A DNA stretch of 64,000 bases from Pseudomonadota bacterium (lineage in GTDB: Bacteria > Pseudomonadota > Alphaproteobacteria > Rhodobacterales > Rhodobacteraceae): assembly GCA_018240425.1 (NCBI GenBank), contig JAFEFU010000071.1, positions 1 to 64,000 on the forward strand, given 5' to 3'. Positions 30,070 through 40,708 of the stretch are shown one piece after another. The first letter of the stretch is position 1, and each line of letters begins with the position of its first letter. A program made the position numbers and the translations under genes. Under the pieces are notes generated by a model that worked only from the letters and a program-made list of their open reading frames with translations, was not told the origin of the DNA and did no database searches.

Positions 30070-31077
30070 ATGCTAACCTACATATTCCGACGGCTTCTGA
30101 TCGCGGTGCCGACGCTTCTGCTCATCAGCCTGGTGATCTTCCTTCTCGTCGATCTCGCCCCCGGCTCGCCGATGAGCGAGATTCCCCTGACCGTGCCCCC
30201 CGAGGTCAAGAAGAAGATGATCGAGGCGATGGGCGCCGACCAGCCGGTGTTCGTGCGCTATCTCCTGTGGCTGCGACAGTTCTTCTGGGTCGAGCCCGCC
30301 TATTGGCTGGACGGCCATTTCGGCACGCACCTGGCAGGCGATGCGCAACGCATCCTCAGCTACCAGACCCGCAGCCCGGTGTTCATCACCATCGGCCAGC
30401 GCATTCCCCAGACCATGACGGTCATCGGTTCGGCCTATCTCGTCGGCGTTCTGATCGCCCTGCCGATCGGCATCTATTCGGCCTATCGTCAGTATTCCTG
30501 GTTCGACCAGGCCGGAACCTTCTTCGCCATGATCGGCTTTTCGGTGCCGACATTCTTCACCGGCGTCCTGCTGATCGTCGTCTTCGCCGCGAAACTGCAA
30601 TGGTTCCCGTCGGTCTACGACACGACGCTGAAGGTCACGGACTGGGCCAGCTTTCTCAAGCAGGTGCGCCAGATGGTGCTGCCGGTCACGGTGCTGGCCA
30701 TGTTCAACGCCGCCACCATCAGCCGCTACATGCGCTCCTCCATGCTCGACAACCTCGGGCAGGACTATGTGCGCACGGCGCGCGCCAAGGGCATGGGCGA
30801 GGGCACGGTGGTCCTGAAGCACGTCCTGCGCAATTCCCTGATCCCGGTGGTGACGGTGATCGCGCTCGGCATCCCCTCGATCTTCGGCGGCGCGATCATC
30901 ACCGAACAGGTGTTCAAGGTGAACGGCCTCGGCGCGGCGCTGATCGGGGCGATCCATGCCAACGACCTGCCGATGGTGCAGACGCTGACCTTCATCTTCG
31001 CGGTGCTGATCGTGCTCTTCAACCTGATTGCCGACGTGCTCTACGGCATTCTCGACCCGAGGATCCGCTATGCTTGA
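30070..31077 (+). CDS. peptide ABC transporter permease (DppB/OppB type)
   Basis: Inner-membrane permease of 335 residues with an N-terminal helix starting MLTYIFRRLLIAVPTLLLISLVIFLLVDLAPG (typical of DppB), a large periplasmic loop and five further helices. The EAA-type loop is YVRTARAKGMGEGTVVLKHVLRNSLIPVVT, which contacts the ATPases. Its stop is 8 bases inside the following gene. Confidence 0.92.
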   Translation: MLTYIFRRLLIAVPTLLLISLVIFLLVDLAPGSPMSEIPLTVPPEVKKKMIEAMGADQPVFVRYLLWLRQFFWVEPAYWLDGHFGTHLAGDAQRILSYQTRSPVFITIGQRIPQTMTVIGSAYLVGVLIALPIGIYSAYRQYSWFDQAGTFFAMIGFSVPTFFTGVLLIVVFAAKLQWFPSVYDTTLKVTDWASFLKQVRQMVLPVTVLAMFNAATISRYMRSSMLDNLGQDYVRTARAKGMGEGTVVLKHVLRNSLIPVVTVIALGIPSIFGGAIITEQVFKVNGLGAALIGAIHANDLPMVQTLTFIFAVLIVLFNLIADVLYGILDPRIRYA

Positions 31078-32005
31078 CGCAGGCTCTTCCGCGCCCCTGA
31101 CCCTTGCCCCTCCGCGCAGCCAGTGGCGCGATGTCTGGGACCAGTTCCGCACCCACAAGGGCGCCCTGATCGGCATGGCGGTCTTTTTCGCACTCGTGGC
31201 CCTGGTGGTGCTCGGCCCCCATCTGTGGCGCTACGACCCGAACTTCATCGAGCCCGACGCGATGAAGATGATCAAGTCCCGCAACCAGCCGGCCAGCCTT
31301 GCCCATCCGATCGGCACCGACCAGCTGGGCCGCGACATGCTGGCGCGGATGATCGCCGGCGGCAAGGTCTCGATCTCGGTGGGCTTCGTCGCCATGACCA
31401 TCTCGATCTGCTTCGGCACCTTCGTGGGCGTCATGGCCGGCTTCTTCCGCCGCCTTGACGGTCCCCTGATGCGGCTGACCGACCTGTTCCTGGCGCTGCC
31501 GCTCCTGCCGCTTCTCCTCGTCATGGTCATGCTCTTCCGCGATGCGCTGGCGGGCGTGATGGGGCCGTCGCTTGGCACCTTCCTCCTGATCGTCACCGCC
31601 ATCGGCGTGACGAGCTGGATGCAGTCGGCGCGGATCGTGCGCGGCGAGGTGCTGGCCCTGAAGGAGCGCGAGTTCGTGCTGGCCGCGCGTTCGATCGGCA
31701 CGCCCTCGCGGCGGCTGATCCTGCGCCATGTGCTGCCCAACGTCGTCTCGCCGGTGATGGTGGCCGCGACCCTGAACATCGCCGACGCGATCATCACCGA
31801 AAGCGCACTGTCGTTCCTGGGCCTCGGCTTCCCGCCCGACTTCCCGACCTGGGGGCGGCTTCTCTTCGACGGCCTGCCCTATCTCCAGCAATATCCCGAA
31901 CGGGTGTTCTGGCCGGGCCTCGCGATCTCGCTGACCGTGCTGTCGGTCAACTATATCGGCGACGGACTCAGGGACGCGCTCGACCCGCGCATCCGCGGGC
32001 GCTGA
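31070..32005 (+). CDS. peptide ABC transporter permease (DppC/OppC type)
   Basis: Second permease, 311 residues, six helices, with the conserved GTDQLGRDMLARMIAGGKVSI-type region after the first periplasmic segment and the EAA loop EFVLAARSIGTPSRRLILRHVLPN. It ends with YIGDGLRDALDPRIRGR, the usual C-terminus of DppC. Last gene of the importer operon. Confidence 0.92.
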   Translation: MLDAGSSAPLTLAPPRSQWRDVWDQFRTHKGALIGMAVFFALVALVVLGPHLWRYDPNFIEPDAMKMIKSRNQPASLAHPIGTDQLGRDMLARMIAGGKVSISVGFVAMTISICFGTFVGVMAGFFRRLDGPLMRLTDLFLALPLLPLLLVMVMLFRDALAGVMGPSLGTFLLIVTAIGVTSWMQSARIVRGEVLALKEREFVLAARSIGTPSRRLILRHVLPNVVSPVMVAATLNIADAIITESALSFLGLGFPPDFPTWGRLLFDGLPYLQQYPERVFWPGLAISLTVLSVNYIGDGLRDALDPRIRGR

Positions 32006-32013
32006 GGCGGCCG

Positions 32014-33297
32014 TCAGCGCATCGCCCGGCGGATGCGGCGGATCATCAGCCAGACCAGGCCGAGGATCACCGGCACCAGCGCCGCCATCAACAAGGCCTT
32101 CGGCCAGTGCAGCGCCTCGGCAAAGGGCAGCAGCACATAGCCGGCAAGGTTCAGCGCGTAATAGCTGATGGCCACCACCGACAGGCCCTCGACCGTGTGC
32201 TGGAGGCGCAGCGCCAGGTCGGCGCGGCGGTCCATGCTTTCCAGAAGCCGCTGGTTCTGGGCCGAGCGTTCAACATCGACGCGGGTGGACAGAAGTTCCC
32301 CCGCCCGCTCGGCGCGGGATGACATCTGCTCGAGCCGCCGTTCGGCCGACTTGACCGTGCGCATCGCCGGATCGTAGCGGCGGCGCATGAATTCGCCAAA
32401 GGTCTGGCGGCCCATGAACCTTGTTTCGCGCAGGACCTCGATGCGCTGGTTCACGATCGCCTCATAGGCGCCGGTCGCCCCGAAGCGGAAGGAATGGCGG
32501 GTGGCAAGGCTTTCCAGTTCGGCGGCGATGGCCAGCAGGTCGTGCAGCGTGGCCTCGGCGGCGCGGTGGTCGTCGGCCATCGCCGCCACCAGCCCGGCCA
32601 GCTGCGGGTCGAGTGCGTTCAGCCGTCCGGTCAGTTCGCGCGCCCGCCCCAGCCCCAGCATCGACATGGCGCGGTAGGTCTCGATCTCGCACAGGCGCTG
32701 GACGATCCGGCCGATGCGGCGCGGGCCGGTGCCGGGCCGGACAAAAACCGCAAAGCGCATCTGCCCGGCCGCGTCGATCTGGAAGTCGCCGGCAATCACG
32801 GCGGCATCGTCCAGCACCCGCGAGGCGGCAAGGCTTTCCGGCACGAACCAGCTTTCCAGCTTGCGCGTCACCTCGGCCGGGTCATCGGGCATCCACTCGA
32901 CGCGGATCATCACCGCCGCGACCCGCCGGCCGGGGGCGGCGGCCAGCCAGGCGGCGGGAAAGACCTCGGCCGCGTGCGGATCGAAGGGCCGTTCGGACAC
33001 GCCCCGCACGAACGAGGAATAGGTCACGAATTCGGTGTGGCTTTCCCATTTCAGCGCGTGCCGCCCCAGATCGGCGGCAAGATGGGTGGCGCCCGGTCCG
33101 GGATGGGCCGCGCCATGCCGGTCGAGGAGCGCGATCAGGTGCGCCCGGTCGGCCCGCCGGTCACGATTGGCGGCGTCGAAGGGTTCCTTCACCGCGACAT
33201 AGACAGCCTGGCAGGGCACCTCGAGCGCCGGAAACGGGCGGGCGTGCAGCTCGTTCACCAGGGCGTACCGCTGGGGGTGATCGTCGAAGGCGTTCAT
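32014..33297 (-). CDS. DUF3422 family membrane-anchored protein
   Basis: A 427-residue protein matching the DUF3422 family by its start (HPQRYALVNELHARPFPALEVP) and body. Two helices at the C-terminus (about 370-395 and 400-420) followed by basic residues anchor it in the inner membrane with the bulk on one side; a coiled-coil-like stretch (about 300-360) precedes them. Function unknown. Converges with the importer operon across 8 bases. ATG at 33297; only a weak ribosome binding site is visible. Confidence 0.85.
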   Translation of the reverse strand: MNAFDDHPQRYALVNELHARPFPALEVPCQAVYVAVKEPFDAANRDRRADRAHLIALLDRHGAAHPGPGATHLAADLGRHALKWESHTEFVTYSSFVRGVSERPFDPHAAEVFPAAWLAAAPGRRVAAVMIRVEWMPDDPAEVTRKLESWFVPESLAASRVLDDAAVIAGDFQIDAAGQMRFAVFVRPGTGPRRIGRIVQRLCEIETYRAMSMLGLGRARELTGRLNALDPQLAGLVAAMADDHRAAEATLHDLLAIAAELESLATRHSFRFGATGAYEAIVNQRIEVLRETRFMGRQTFGEFMRRRYDPAMRTVKSAERRLEQMSSRAERAGELLSTRVDVERSAQNQRLLESMDRRADLALRLQHTVEGLSVVAISYYALNLAGYVLLPFAEALHWPKALLMAALVPVILGLVWLMIRRIRRAMR

Positions 33298-33404
33298 GCT
33301 TTTCACGGGTCTTGGGGCCGGTGGCGAGCCTAGCGGCCCGCCGCGTGAAATCATCCCCCGGCCGCGGCACACCGGCGCATACTGGCTTTTCTGCAACGCC
33401 CCGC

Positions 33405-34574
33405 TCAGACGCCCGCGCGGTCCGACCGCGCGAGGGCCAGCGCGGCCAGCGCCGCCACCGCGCCGAGCGCGTAGGTGGCGCCCGCCCCCCAGAGGCCCCA
33501 GACCGCGCCAGCAAGGCCATTGGCGACCAGCGTCGCCAGCCCGCCCGCAAGATTGAACAGGCCGAACCCGGTGCCGCGCAGGTCCGCAGGCACGGTCCGC
33601 GCCACGGCAGCGGACAAAAGCCCCTGACTCAGCCCCATGTGCAGGCCCCAAAGCGCGATCCCGGCAAATGCCGCCGCCAGCCCCGCGCCGCTGGCCAAAA
33701 GCAGGTGCGCGGCGGCCAGAACCAGCAGGGACAGCGACAGAAGACCCCGGCTGCCGATCCGGTCGGACAGGTGCCCGGCCGGCCAGGATGTCGCGGCATA
33801 GACCAGGCTCATCAAGGCGAGCGCCAGGGGCGCCAGCACGAAGGGCAGCCCTTCTCCCGTCACCCGCAGGATGAGGAACGCCTCGGACAGCCGCGCCGCC
33901 GACAGGACCGTTCCCAACAGGCACACCCGCCAATAGGGCGCCCCGAGCGCACCGGGCGTGGCCCGGTCGAACTTTGGCCGCACGGCCGGAGCGGTGGCGC
34001 TGCGCGCCGGTTCCCGAACGCCTAGCGCCAGCACCGCCACCGCCACCAGCGCCGGCAGCACCGCCAGCGCGAACACCAGCCTTATGTTGCCCGACGACAG
34101 GGCCATGATGGCGATGGCCGCCAGCGGCCCCGCCACCGCCCCCACCGTGTCCAGCGACTGCCGCAGGCCAAAGGCGGCGCCACGCCGTTCGGGCGGCACC
34201 ATGTCGGCGACCATCGCATCGCGCGGCGCACCCCTGATGCCCTTGCCGAACCGGTCGGCCAGCCGCGCCGCCATGACCAGTCCCGCCCCGCCCGCCAGCG
34301 CGAAGGCGGGCTTGGTCAGCGCCGCCAGCCCATATCCGGCGACCAGCAGCGGCTTGCGCCGCCCTGCCCGGTCGGACCAGAGGCCGGAAAAGACCTTGAC
34401 CACCTGCGCCGTCGCCTCGCCCGCGCCCTCGATCAGGCCGACGACCAGGACCGGAGCGCCCAGAGTCGTGGTCAGGAACAAGGGCAGCAGCGCATGGATC
34501 ATCTCGGACGAGACATCCATGAACAGGCTGACAAGGCCCAGGGCGACAACGCCGCGCGGCAGGGGTTCTGGCAT
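33405..34574 (-). CDS. MFS transporter
   Basis: A 389-residue major facilitator with 12 hydrophobic segments. The loop 2-3 signature is GLWSDRAGRRKPLLVAGY, and helix 1 contains LGLVSLFMDVSSEMIHALLPLFL, which marks the subgroup. The segment RFGKGIRGAPRDAMVADMVP is characteristic of this MFS clade. Substrate not evident. Confidence 0.85.
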   Translation of the reverse strand: MPEPLPRGVVALGLVSLFMDVSSEMIHALLPLFLTTTLGAPVLVVGLIEGAGEATAQVVKVFSGLWSDRAGRRKPLLVAGYGLAALTKPAFALAGGAGLVMAARLADRFGKGIRGAPRDAMVADMVPPERRGAAFGLRQSLDTVGAVAGPLAAIAIMALSSGNIRLVFALAVLPALVAVAVLALGVREPARSATAPAVRPKFDRATPGALGAPYWRVCLLGTVLSAARLSEAFLILRVTGEGLPFVLAPLALALMSLVYAATSWPAGHLSDRIGSRGLLSLSLLVLAAAHLLLASGAGLAAAFAGIALWGLHMGLSQGLLSAAVARTVPADLRGTGFGLFNLAGGLATLVANGLAGAVWGLWGAGATYALGAVAALAALALARSDRAGV

Positions 34575-34691
34575 CGAAACCTTCGGTCGGGGCGCGGCCG
34601 GAACGCGGGCCGCGCGCCACGTTCGGTCCTTTGCCGACGGCTGGCAAGCCCCCCTGCGCCACGCCGCGGCCAGGATCCGAGCCCTGCCGCC

Positions 34692-35600
34692 TCAGCCGAG
34701 ATACCTGGCGAAGAAGGCGAGCGTCCGGCCCCAGGCCAGTTCGGCGGCGGCCTTGTCATAGCGCGGGGTGGTGTCGTTGTGGAACCCGTGGTTGACACCG
34801 GGATAGAACCAGGCGGCGTAGGTCTTGTGGTTGGCCTTCAGCGCCGCCTCATAGTCGGGCCAGCCGGCGTTGATACGGTCGTCAAGCCCCGCGTAGTGCA
34901 GCAGAAGCGGCGCCTCGATCTTCGGCACGTCCGCCGTCGCCGGCTGGCGGCCATAGAAGGGGACCGATGCCGCAAGGTCGGGGTAGGCGACGGCCAGCGC
35001 GTTGCAGACCCCGCCGCCATAGCAGAAACCGACCGCGCCGACCTTGCCGGTGACGCCGTCATGGGCGCGCAGGTATTCGTAGCCCGCGAAGAAGTCGGCC
35101 ATGAGCCGGGCTGGGTCGAGCGTCGCCTGCATCTCGCGTCCCTTGTCGTCGTCGCCGGGATAGCCGCCCAGGGGCGACAGCCCGTCGGGGCCAAGGGCGA
35201 TGTAGCCCGCCTTGGCGACGCGGCGCACCACGTCCTCGACATAGGGGTTGAGGCCGCGGTTCTCGTGGACGACCAGCACCGCCGGGCGCTTGCCGGTGGC
35301 GCCTGCGGGGCGCGCCATCAGCCCCTTGATGGTGCCGTTGCCCTCGCGGCTCTGATATTCGATCCGCATGGTCTCGATGGCCGGGTCATCGGGGGCGACC
35401 TGCTGGGCCAATGCATAGTCGGGTTGCAGCTCGGCCAGGATCATCGCACCGGTGACGCCGGCGGCGGCGAGCTGACCCGCCTGTTCGATGAATTCGCGCT
35501 TGGTGATGCGGCCATGCACATAGCCGTCGAAGATCTCGAGGATGCGCTGGTCGAAGTCGCGCGCGCTCTTGCGCGGTCGGGGTGCCTTGGGCGCGTTCAT
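34692..35600 (-). CDS. dienelactone hydrolase family protein (YghX-like)
   Basis: Alpha/beta hydrolase of 302 residues. The nucleophile Cys is in GFCYGGGV, the acid Asp likely in YAGLDDRIN, and the His in NHGFHND. An N-terminal helical region of about 90 residues ([28 protein letters not shown]) precedes the hydrolase core and resembles a Tat/secretion-like segment without twin Arg, as in YghX-type proteins. Substrate unknown. GGAGGG lies before the ATG. Confidence 0.85.
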   Translation of the reverse strand: MNAPKAPRPRKSARDFDQRILEIFDGYVHGRITKREFIEQAGQLAAAGVTGAMILAELQPDYALAQQVAPDDPAIETMRIEYQSREGNGTIKGLMARPAGATGKRPAVLVVHENRGLNPYVEDVVRRVAKAGYIALGPDGLSPLGGYPGDDDKGREMQATLDPARLMADFFAGYEYLRAHDGVTGKVGAVGFCYGGGVCNALAVAYPDLAASVPFYGRQPATADVPKIEAPLLLHYAGLDDRINAGWPDYEAALKANHKTYAAWFYPGVNHGFHNDTTPRYDKAAAELAWGRTLAFFARYLG

Positions 35601-35659
35601 CCGTCCCTCCGTTCCTGAAAGGCGGCAAGGATAGGACGAATCGGCGGACCGGACGGCAC

Positions 35660-35692
35660 AAAAGAAAGTGACCCCGCCGAAGCGGGGCCACC
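35660..35692 (-). terminator. rho-independent terminator of pntAB
   Basis: On the minus strand GTGGCCCCGC-TTCG-GCGGGGTCAC followed by TTTCTTTT: a 10-bp stem with one G-U pair, a TTCG loop and a U-rich tail, 24 bases after the pntB stop. Confidence 0.88.
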
Positions 35693-35715
35693 CGGGGCCG
35701 CAAAGGACCGCGCGC

Positions 35716-37086
35716 CTATTCGATCAGCGGCAGCAGCGCATCGAGCGACTTCTTGGCGTCGCCGTAGAACATCCGGGTGTTCTCCTTGTAGAACAGCGGG
35801 TTCTCGATCCCCGAATAGCCGGTGCCCTGGCCGCGCTTGGACACGATCACCAGCTTCGACTTCCAGCACTCAAGCACCGGCATCCCGGCGATGGGGCTGT
35901 TGGGGTCTTCCTGCGCGGCGGGGTTCACGATGTCGTTCGAGCCGATGACGATCGAGACATCGGTGCTGGCGAAGTCGCCGTTGATCTCGTCCATCTCCAG
36001 CACGATGTCATAGGGCACCTTGGCCTCGGCCAGAAGCACGTTCATGTGGCCGGGAAGGCGCCCCGCGACCGGGTGGATGGCAAAGCGCACCTCCTTGCCG
36101 CGGGCGCGCAGCTTGCGCGTCAGTTCGCTGACCGACTGCTGGGCCTGCGCCACCGCCATGCCGTAGCCGGGGATGATGATGACGCTGTCGGCATCGTTCA
36201 GGACCGCAGCCACCCCGTCGGTGTCGATCGCCACCTGCTCGCCCGCGATCTCCATCGCCGGGCCGGTCGCGGTGCCGAAGCCGCCCAGGATCACGCTGAG
36301 GAACTGGCGGTTCATCGCCCGGCACATGATGTAGGACAGGATCGCACCGGACGAGCCGACCAGCGCCCCGGTGACGATCAGGAGATCGTTGCCGAGGAGG
36401 AAGCCGGTCGCCGCCGCCGCCCAGCCGGAATAGCTGTTCAGCATCGACACCACCACCGGCATGTCGGCGCCGCCGATGGCCATCACCAGATGCGCGCCGA
36501 GGACGAAGGCGATCAGCGTCATCAGATAGAGCGTCCAGCTGCCGGCGCCCTGCATGTAGAGACCCATCAGCACAAGGCAGGCCACCGCCATGCCGATGTT
36601 CCACAGATGCCGCCCCGGCAGGATCAGCGCCTTGCCGCCGATGCGGCCGGCGAGCTTGCCATAGGCGATGATCGAGCCGGTGAAGGTGACGGCACCGATG
36701 AAGACGCCAAGGAAGATCTCGACCTCGTGGATGATCTTCTCGGCCCCTTCCAGCGCGGCCGGGTGCAGGTCGGAGTTCAGCCCGATCAGCACCGCCGCCA
36801 TGCCGACGAACGAATGGAGGAGCGCCACCAGCTGCGGCATCCCGGTCATCTCGACCCGCTGGGCGACGACGACGCCGATCCCGGCGCCCACGACCAGCGC
36901 CGCGATCAGCAGCAGGCTGACCTGCACCGCGGGGCCGAAGATCGTGGCCGCGACCGCGATCGCCATGCCGACGATCCCGTACCAGACGGCGCGCTTGGCG
37001 CTTTCCTGCCCCGAGAGCCCGCCGAGGGCGAGGATGAACAGGACCGAAGCCGCGATATAGGCGGCGGTTTGGATTCCGAACGACAT
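35716..37086 (-). CDS. pntB: NAD(P) transhydrogenase subunit beta
   Basis: Membrane subunit of the proton-translocating transhydrogenase, which makes NADPH from NADH at the expense of the proton gradient. The 456 residues have about eight N-terminal helices (domain II) and the C-terminal NADP-binding domain III with [31 protein letters not shown] and [12 protein letters not shown]. Start at ATG 37086 ([10 protein letters not shown]). Ten bases after pntA and followed by a strong terminator. Confidence 0.96.
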   Translation of the reverse strand: MSFGIQTAAYIAASVLFILALGGLSGQESAKRAVWYGIVGMAIAVAATIFGPAVQVSLLLIAALVVGAGIGVVVAQRVEMTGMPQLVALLHSFVGMAAVLIGLNSDLHPAALEGAEKIIHEVEIFLGVFIGAVTFTGSIIAYGKLAGRIGGKALILPGRHLWNIGMAVACLVLMGLYMQGAGSWTLYLMTLIAFVLGAHLVMAIGGADMPVVVSMLNSYSGWAAAATGFLLGNDLLIVTGALVGSSGAILSYIMCRAMNRQFLSVILGGFGTATGPAMEIAGEQVAIDTDGVAAVLNDADSVIIIPGYGMAVAQAQQSVSELTRKLRARGKEVRFAIHPVAGRLPGHMNVLLAEAKVPYDIVLEMDEINGDFASTDVSIVIGSNDIVNPAAQEDPNSPIAGMPVLECWKSKLVIVSKRGQGTGYSGIENPLFYKENTRMFYGDAKKSLDALLPLIE

Positions 37087-37096
37087 GCCCGCCCCC

Positions 37097-38668
37097 TTAC
37101 GATTTCTGGAACATCTGGAGCATCCGGCGCGTGACCATGAAGCCCCCGACAATGTTGATGGTCGCGATCAGCACCGAGACCGCGGCCAGGACCGCCACCA
37201 GCCCACCCGATCCGATCTGCAAGAGCGCGCCGATGATGATGATCCCCGAGATCGCGTTGGTGATCGCCATCAAGGGCGTGTGCAGCGAATGCGCCACGTT
37301 CCAGATCACCTGGAAGCCCACGAACACCGCCAGCACGAAGACGATGAAATGCTGCATGAACGCCGTCGGCGCATAGGCCCCGACCAGCGCCATCAGCACC
37401 GCGCCGACGGCCAGGAGGATGATCTGGCTGCGGGTCTGGGCGCGGAAGGCGGCCATTTCCTCGGCCCTTTTCTCTTCGGGCGTCAGTTCGCGCGGCTTTT
37501 CCTTGGGCTTTGCGGCGGCGATCGCCTGGATCTTCGGCGGCGGCGGCGGAAAGGTGATCGCGCCCTGGTGCGTCACCGTCGCCCCGCGGATCACGTCATC
37601 CTCCATGTTGTGGTCGATGACGCCGTCCTTCTTCGGCGTAAGGTCGGCCAGCATGTGGCGGATATTGTTGGAGTAAAGCGTCGAGGCCTGCGCTGCCATC
37701 CGGCTGGGGAAATCGGTATAGCCGATCACCGTCACGCCATTGTCGCTGACCACCTTCTGGTCAGGCGCCGTCAGGTCGCAGTTGCCGCCGCGCTCGGCGG
37801 CAAGGTCGACCACCACCGATCCGGGCTTCATCGCCGCGACCATGTCGGCCAGCCACAGCTTTGGCGCATCGCGGCCGGGGATCAGCGCCGTGGTGATGAC
37901 GATGTCCATCTCGGGCGCGAGTTCGCGGAACTTCTTCAGTTGCGCCTCGCGGAATTCGGGGCTGGAGGGCGCCGCATAGCCGCCCGTCGCCGCGCCATCG
38001 GTCTGCTGTTCGGCGAAATCGAGAAAGACGAAATTCGCGCCCATGCTTTCGATCTGCTCGGCCACTTCGGGCCGCACGTCGAAGGCATGGACGATCGCCC
38101 CCAGCGACACCGCGGTTCCGGTGGCGGCAAGGCCGGCCACGCCCGCGCCCACCACCAGCACCTTGGCCGGCGGCACCTTGCCCGCCGCCGTCACCTGCCC
38201 GGTGAAGAAGCGGCCGAAGTTGCTGCCGGCCTCGATCACCGCGCGGTAGCCGGCGATGTTGGCCATCGACGACAGCGCGTCCATCTTCTGCGCCCGGCTG
38301 ATGCGCGGAACCATGTCCATCGCCACCACCGTCGCGCCCTGCCCGTTGCAGGCCTCGAGCAGGGTCTTGCCCTGCGCCGGATAGAAGAACGAGATCAGCG
38401 TCTGGCCCTTGCGCAGACGCGCGGCCTCGGCGTCGGACGGCGGGCGGACCTTGGCCACCACGTCGGCCCCGGCAAAGAGGTCGGCGGCGGTCTTGACGAC
38501 GCTGACCCCGGCCGCCTGATAGGCTGCGTCGGAAAAGCCCGCCGCGGCGCCGGCGCCGGATTCGATCAGGCATTCATGCCCGAGCTTTTGCAACTGCGCG
38601 GCCGAGTCCGGCGTCATGGCGACGCGGTTCTCGCCTGGCGCGACTTCCTTCGGTGCCCCGATCTTCAA
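37097..38668 (-). CDS. pntA: NAD(P) transhydrogenase subunit alpha (fused form)
   Basis: The 523-residue product has the NAD(H)-binding domain I (alanine-dehydrogenase-like: [29 protein letters not shown] at about 170) and a C-terminal set of membrane helices (from about 405), as in the E. coli-type fused PntA. The start is TTG at 38668 with a strong GGAGGGGG site about 4-8 bases upstream; homologues begin MKIGAPKE, exactly this point. Confidence 0.96.
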   Translation of the reverse strand: MKIGAPKEVAPGENRVAMTPDSAAQLQKLGHECLIESGAGAAAGFSDAAYQAAGVSVVKTAADLFAGADVVAKVRPPSDAEAARLRKGQTLISFFYPAQGKTLLEACNGQGATVVAMDMVPRISRAQKMDALSSMANIAGYRAVIEAGSNFGRFFTGQVTAAGKVPPAKVLVVGAGVAGLAATGTAVSLGAIVHAFDVRPEVAEQIESMGANFVFLDFAEQQTDGAATGGYAAPSSPEFREAQLKKFRELAPEMDIVITTALIPGRDAPKLWLADMVAAMKPGSVVVDLAAERGGNCDLTAPDQKVVSDNGVTVIGYTDFPSRMAAQASTLYSNNIRHMLADLTPKKDGVIDHNMEDDVIRGATVTHQGAITFPPPPPKIQAIAAAKPKEKPRELTPEEKRAEEMAAFRAQTRSQIILLAVGAVLMALVGAYAPTAFMQHFIVFVLAVFVGFQVIWNVAHSLHTPLMAITNAISGIIIIGALLQIGSGGLVAVLAAVSVLIATINIVGGFMVTRRMLQMFQKS

Positions 38669-38694
38669 CTGTCCCCCTCCTTCTGCCGGCCGAC

Positions 38695-38711
38695 CCGGTC
38701 TTTCTGACCGG
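38695..38711. promoter_or_regulatory. inverted repeat upstream of pntA
   Basis: CCGGTC-TTTCT-GACCGG, perfect 6-base arms, 27 bases before the pntA start in the 120-bp gap. It may be an operator or a leader hairpin. Confidence 0.35.
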
Positions 38712-38789
38712 ATTTCTCCCCTTCCGGCGAACTTTCCGCAAGTGTGCCGCGGGCACGCTGCGCTGCGGCAATATGGGCGAAACCGGCGA

Positions 38790-39233
38790 TCAAATCCAGC
38801 GCCGGGTTTGCCTCTTGTAGGCTTCGAAGCTTTCGCCGAACAGCCGCGACAGGCGCGCCTCCTCGGGCAGGATGAAACGCTTGAGGATCAAGTACATGAA
38901 CAGGGGCACCAGCGGCAGGGCGATCAGGGCGTGCCAGTAGAGGAAGAGGCCGGTCAAGAGCAGCGTGTCGGCAAGGTAGATCGGATTGCGGCTGAGCCGG
39001 AACAGCCCGCCCGTCATCAGCCGCTTCGGATCGCGGCCGGGAATCACGCTGGTGCCGGCCAGCGCCATCTGCAGCGCCGCCGCCACCATCAGCAGCAGCG
39101 CAAAGGCCGCCAGCGTTCCGCCGACCAGATGGCCGCCCATCAGTTCCGTCGGAAATATCCGGTTGGCCACGGCCCCCAGGGCGGCGAATCCGGCCAGCCA
39201 GACCGGGGGTAAATCAACTTCGCGGGCGACCAT
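38790..39233 (-). CDS. integral membrane methyltransferase family protein (ICMT/PEMT-like)
   Basis: A 147-residue protein with about four helices and the C-terminal motif RNPIYLADTLLLTG...EEARLSRLFGESFEAYKRQTRRWI. This matches the isoprenylcysteine carboxyl methyltransferase/phospholipid methyltransferase superfamily (the RNPxY and EE...YxxYxxxxxRW pattern). Its bacterial substrate is unknown. Start at ATG 39233 (MVAREVDLPP) with AGGAG upstream. Confidence 0.8.
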   Translation of the reverse strand: MVAREVDLPPVWLAGFAALGAVANRIFPTELMGGHLVGGTLAAFALLLMVAAALQMALAGTSVIPGRDPKRLMTGGLFRLSRNPIYLADTLLLTGLFLYWHALIALPLVPLFMYLILKRFILPEEARLSRLFGESFEAYKRQTRRWI

Positions 39234-39294
39234 CCATTGCTCCTGCTGATCTGATGCGACCCTAGGAAATGGCCGGCCAGCCCGCAAGTGCGCG

Positions 39295-39310
39295 CTGCCG
39301 ATTTCGGCAG
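39295..39310. promoter_or_regulatory. inverted repeat upstream of kynU
   Basis: CTGCCGA-TT-TCGGCAG, a perfect 7-base inverted repeat in the divergent gap between the methyltransferase gene and kynU. It is a candidate operator for the kyn genes. Confidence 0.4.
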
Positions 39311-39352
39311 AGCGCCACCGATGCCGGTTTGCCTTGACCGGGAAGGCGGAAC

Positions 39353-39369
39353 CATTTCAAATGTAAAAT
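39353..39369 (+). promoter_or_regulatory. AT-rich candidate -10 region of kynU with a short palindrome
   Basis: CATTTCAAATG (arms CATTT/AAATG) runs into TAAAAT, a good -10 box, 52 bases before the kynU ATG. A TTGACC at 39334-39339 is too far away (24-base spacer) to be its -35 box, so the promoter may need an activator. Confidence 0.35.
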
Positions 39370-39420
39370 ATCGGCCGGGCGGTCCCGCCCGCCAGTCCGC
39401 CCGCAAGCACGAAGGACACC

Positions 39421-40617
39421 ATGACCAGCGATTTCGCCGCCACGCGCGCCGCCTTCGACCTGCCCGAGGGGATCATCTATCTGGACGGCAACTCACTCGG
39501 CCCGCTGCCGCGCGCCGCGGCCGAACGGGTCCGCGCCTGCGTCCAGGACGAGTGGGGCCAGATGCTGATCACCGGCTGGAACCGCGCCGGCTGGATGGAC
39601 CTGCCCGCCCGCCTCGGCGACCGGATCGGCCGGCTGATCGGTGCGGCGCCTGGCACCGTGGTCCTTGGCGACACGCTGTCGATCAAGGTCTATCAGGCGC
39701 TGGCTTCGGCGCTGGAGCTGAACCCCGGCCGCAAGGTGATCCTGTCGGATACCGGCAACTTCCCCTCGGACCTCTACATGGCCGACGGGCTGGTGCGGAC
39801 ACTCGGCCAAGGATACGAGCTTCGCACCGTGGCCCCCGAGGCCGTCGAGGCGGCAATCACCCCCGATCTCGCCGTCCTGATGCTGACCGAAGTGGACTAC
39901 CGCACCGGGCGCAGGCACGACATGGCGCGACTGATCGCCAGGGCCCACGCGGCCGGCGTCCTCGTGGTCTGGGATCTGGCCCACTCGGCCGGCGCGATCC
40001 CGGTCGATCTGGCCGGGGCCGACGCCGATTTCGCGGTGGGCTGCACCTACAAGTACCTGAACTCCGGTCCCGGCGGCCCCGCCTTCATCTATGTCGCGCC
40101 GCGCCTTGCCGACCGTGTGCGCCCGGCGCTGTCGGGCTGGCTCGGGCACGAGGCGCCCTTTGCGTTCGACCTCGGCTACCGCCCCGGCCGCGGGATCGAG
40201 CGGATGCGCGTCGGAACCCCGCCGGTCCTGCAGATGGCGGCACTGTCCGCCTCGCTCGACATCTGGGACCGGGTCGAGATGGCCGACGTGCGCGCCCGCT
40301 CGATCGACCTGACCGAGGCCTTCATCAGGGGGGTGGAGAGCGCCTGCCCGGCGCTGACGCTCGCCTCGCCCCGCGACCCGGCGCAGCGCGGCAGCCAGGT
40401 GAGCTTCCGCCACCCCGAGGGCTATGCGATCATGCAGGCGCTGATCGCCCGGGGCGTCATCGGCGACTTCCGCGCGCCCGACATCCTGCGCTTCGGCTTC
40501 ACGCCCCTTTACACGACGATGGATGAGGTCGCCGGCGCGGTGGCCGTCCTGTCGGAGGTCATGGAGAAGACCCTGTGGGACCAGCCCCAATTCAAGACCC
40601 GCGCCCGCGTGACCTGA
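39421..40617 (+). CDS. kynU: kynureninase
   Basis: PLP enzyme of tryptophan catabolism splitting kynurenine to anthranilate and alanine; 398 residues. The PLP lysine is K211 in [14 protein letters not shown]185 and H188 of [14 protein letters not shown] hold the cofactor, and [11 protein letters not shown] begins the fold. The C-terminal half has [15 protein letters not shown] and [10 protein letters not shown]. Followed after 91 bases by kynA. Confidence 0.96.
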   Translation: MTSDFAATRAAFDLPEGIIYLDGNSLGPLPRAAAERVRACVQDEWGQMLITGWNRAGWMDLPARLGDRIGRLIGAAPGTVVLGDTLSIKVYQALASALELNPGRKVILSDTGNFPSDLYMADGLVRTLGQGYELRTVAPEAVEAAITPDLAVLMLTEVDYRTGRRHDMARLIARAHAAGVLVVWDLAHSAGAIPVDLAGADADFAVGCTYKYLNSGPGGPAFIYVAPRLADRVRPALSGWLGHEAPFAFDLGYRPGRGIERMRVGTPPVLQMAALSASLDIWDRVEMADVRARSIDLTEAFIRGVESACPALTLASPRDPAQRGSQVSFRHPEGYAIMQALIARGVIGDFRAPDILRFGFTPLYTTMDEVAGAVAVLSEVMEKTLWDQPQFKTRARVT

Positions 40618-40658
40618 ACCTGCGGGGACCAGCAACAGCCCCCCGGGGCTGGACCGCG

Positions 40659-40677
40659 CCGGGGCCGCGCGCCCCGG
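40659..40677 (+). promoter_or_regulatory. GC-rich hairpin between kynU and kynA
   Basis: CCGGGGC-CGCGC-GCCCCGG, a 7-bp perfect stem in the 91-bp gap, without a U-tract. Possibly an mRNA stabiliser or attenuator between the two genes. Confidence 0.45.
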
Positions 40678-40708
40678 TCCTTTCCAGCCCTGTCCGACGG
40701 AGTCCAGG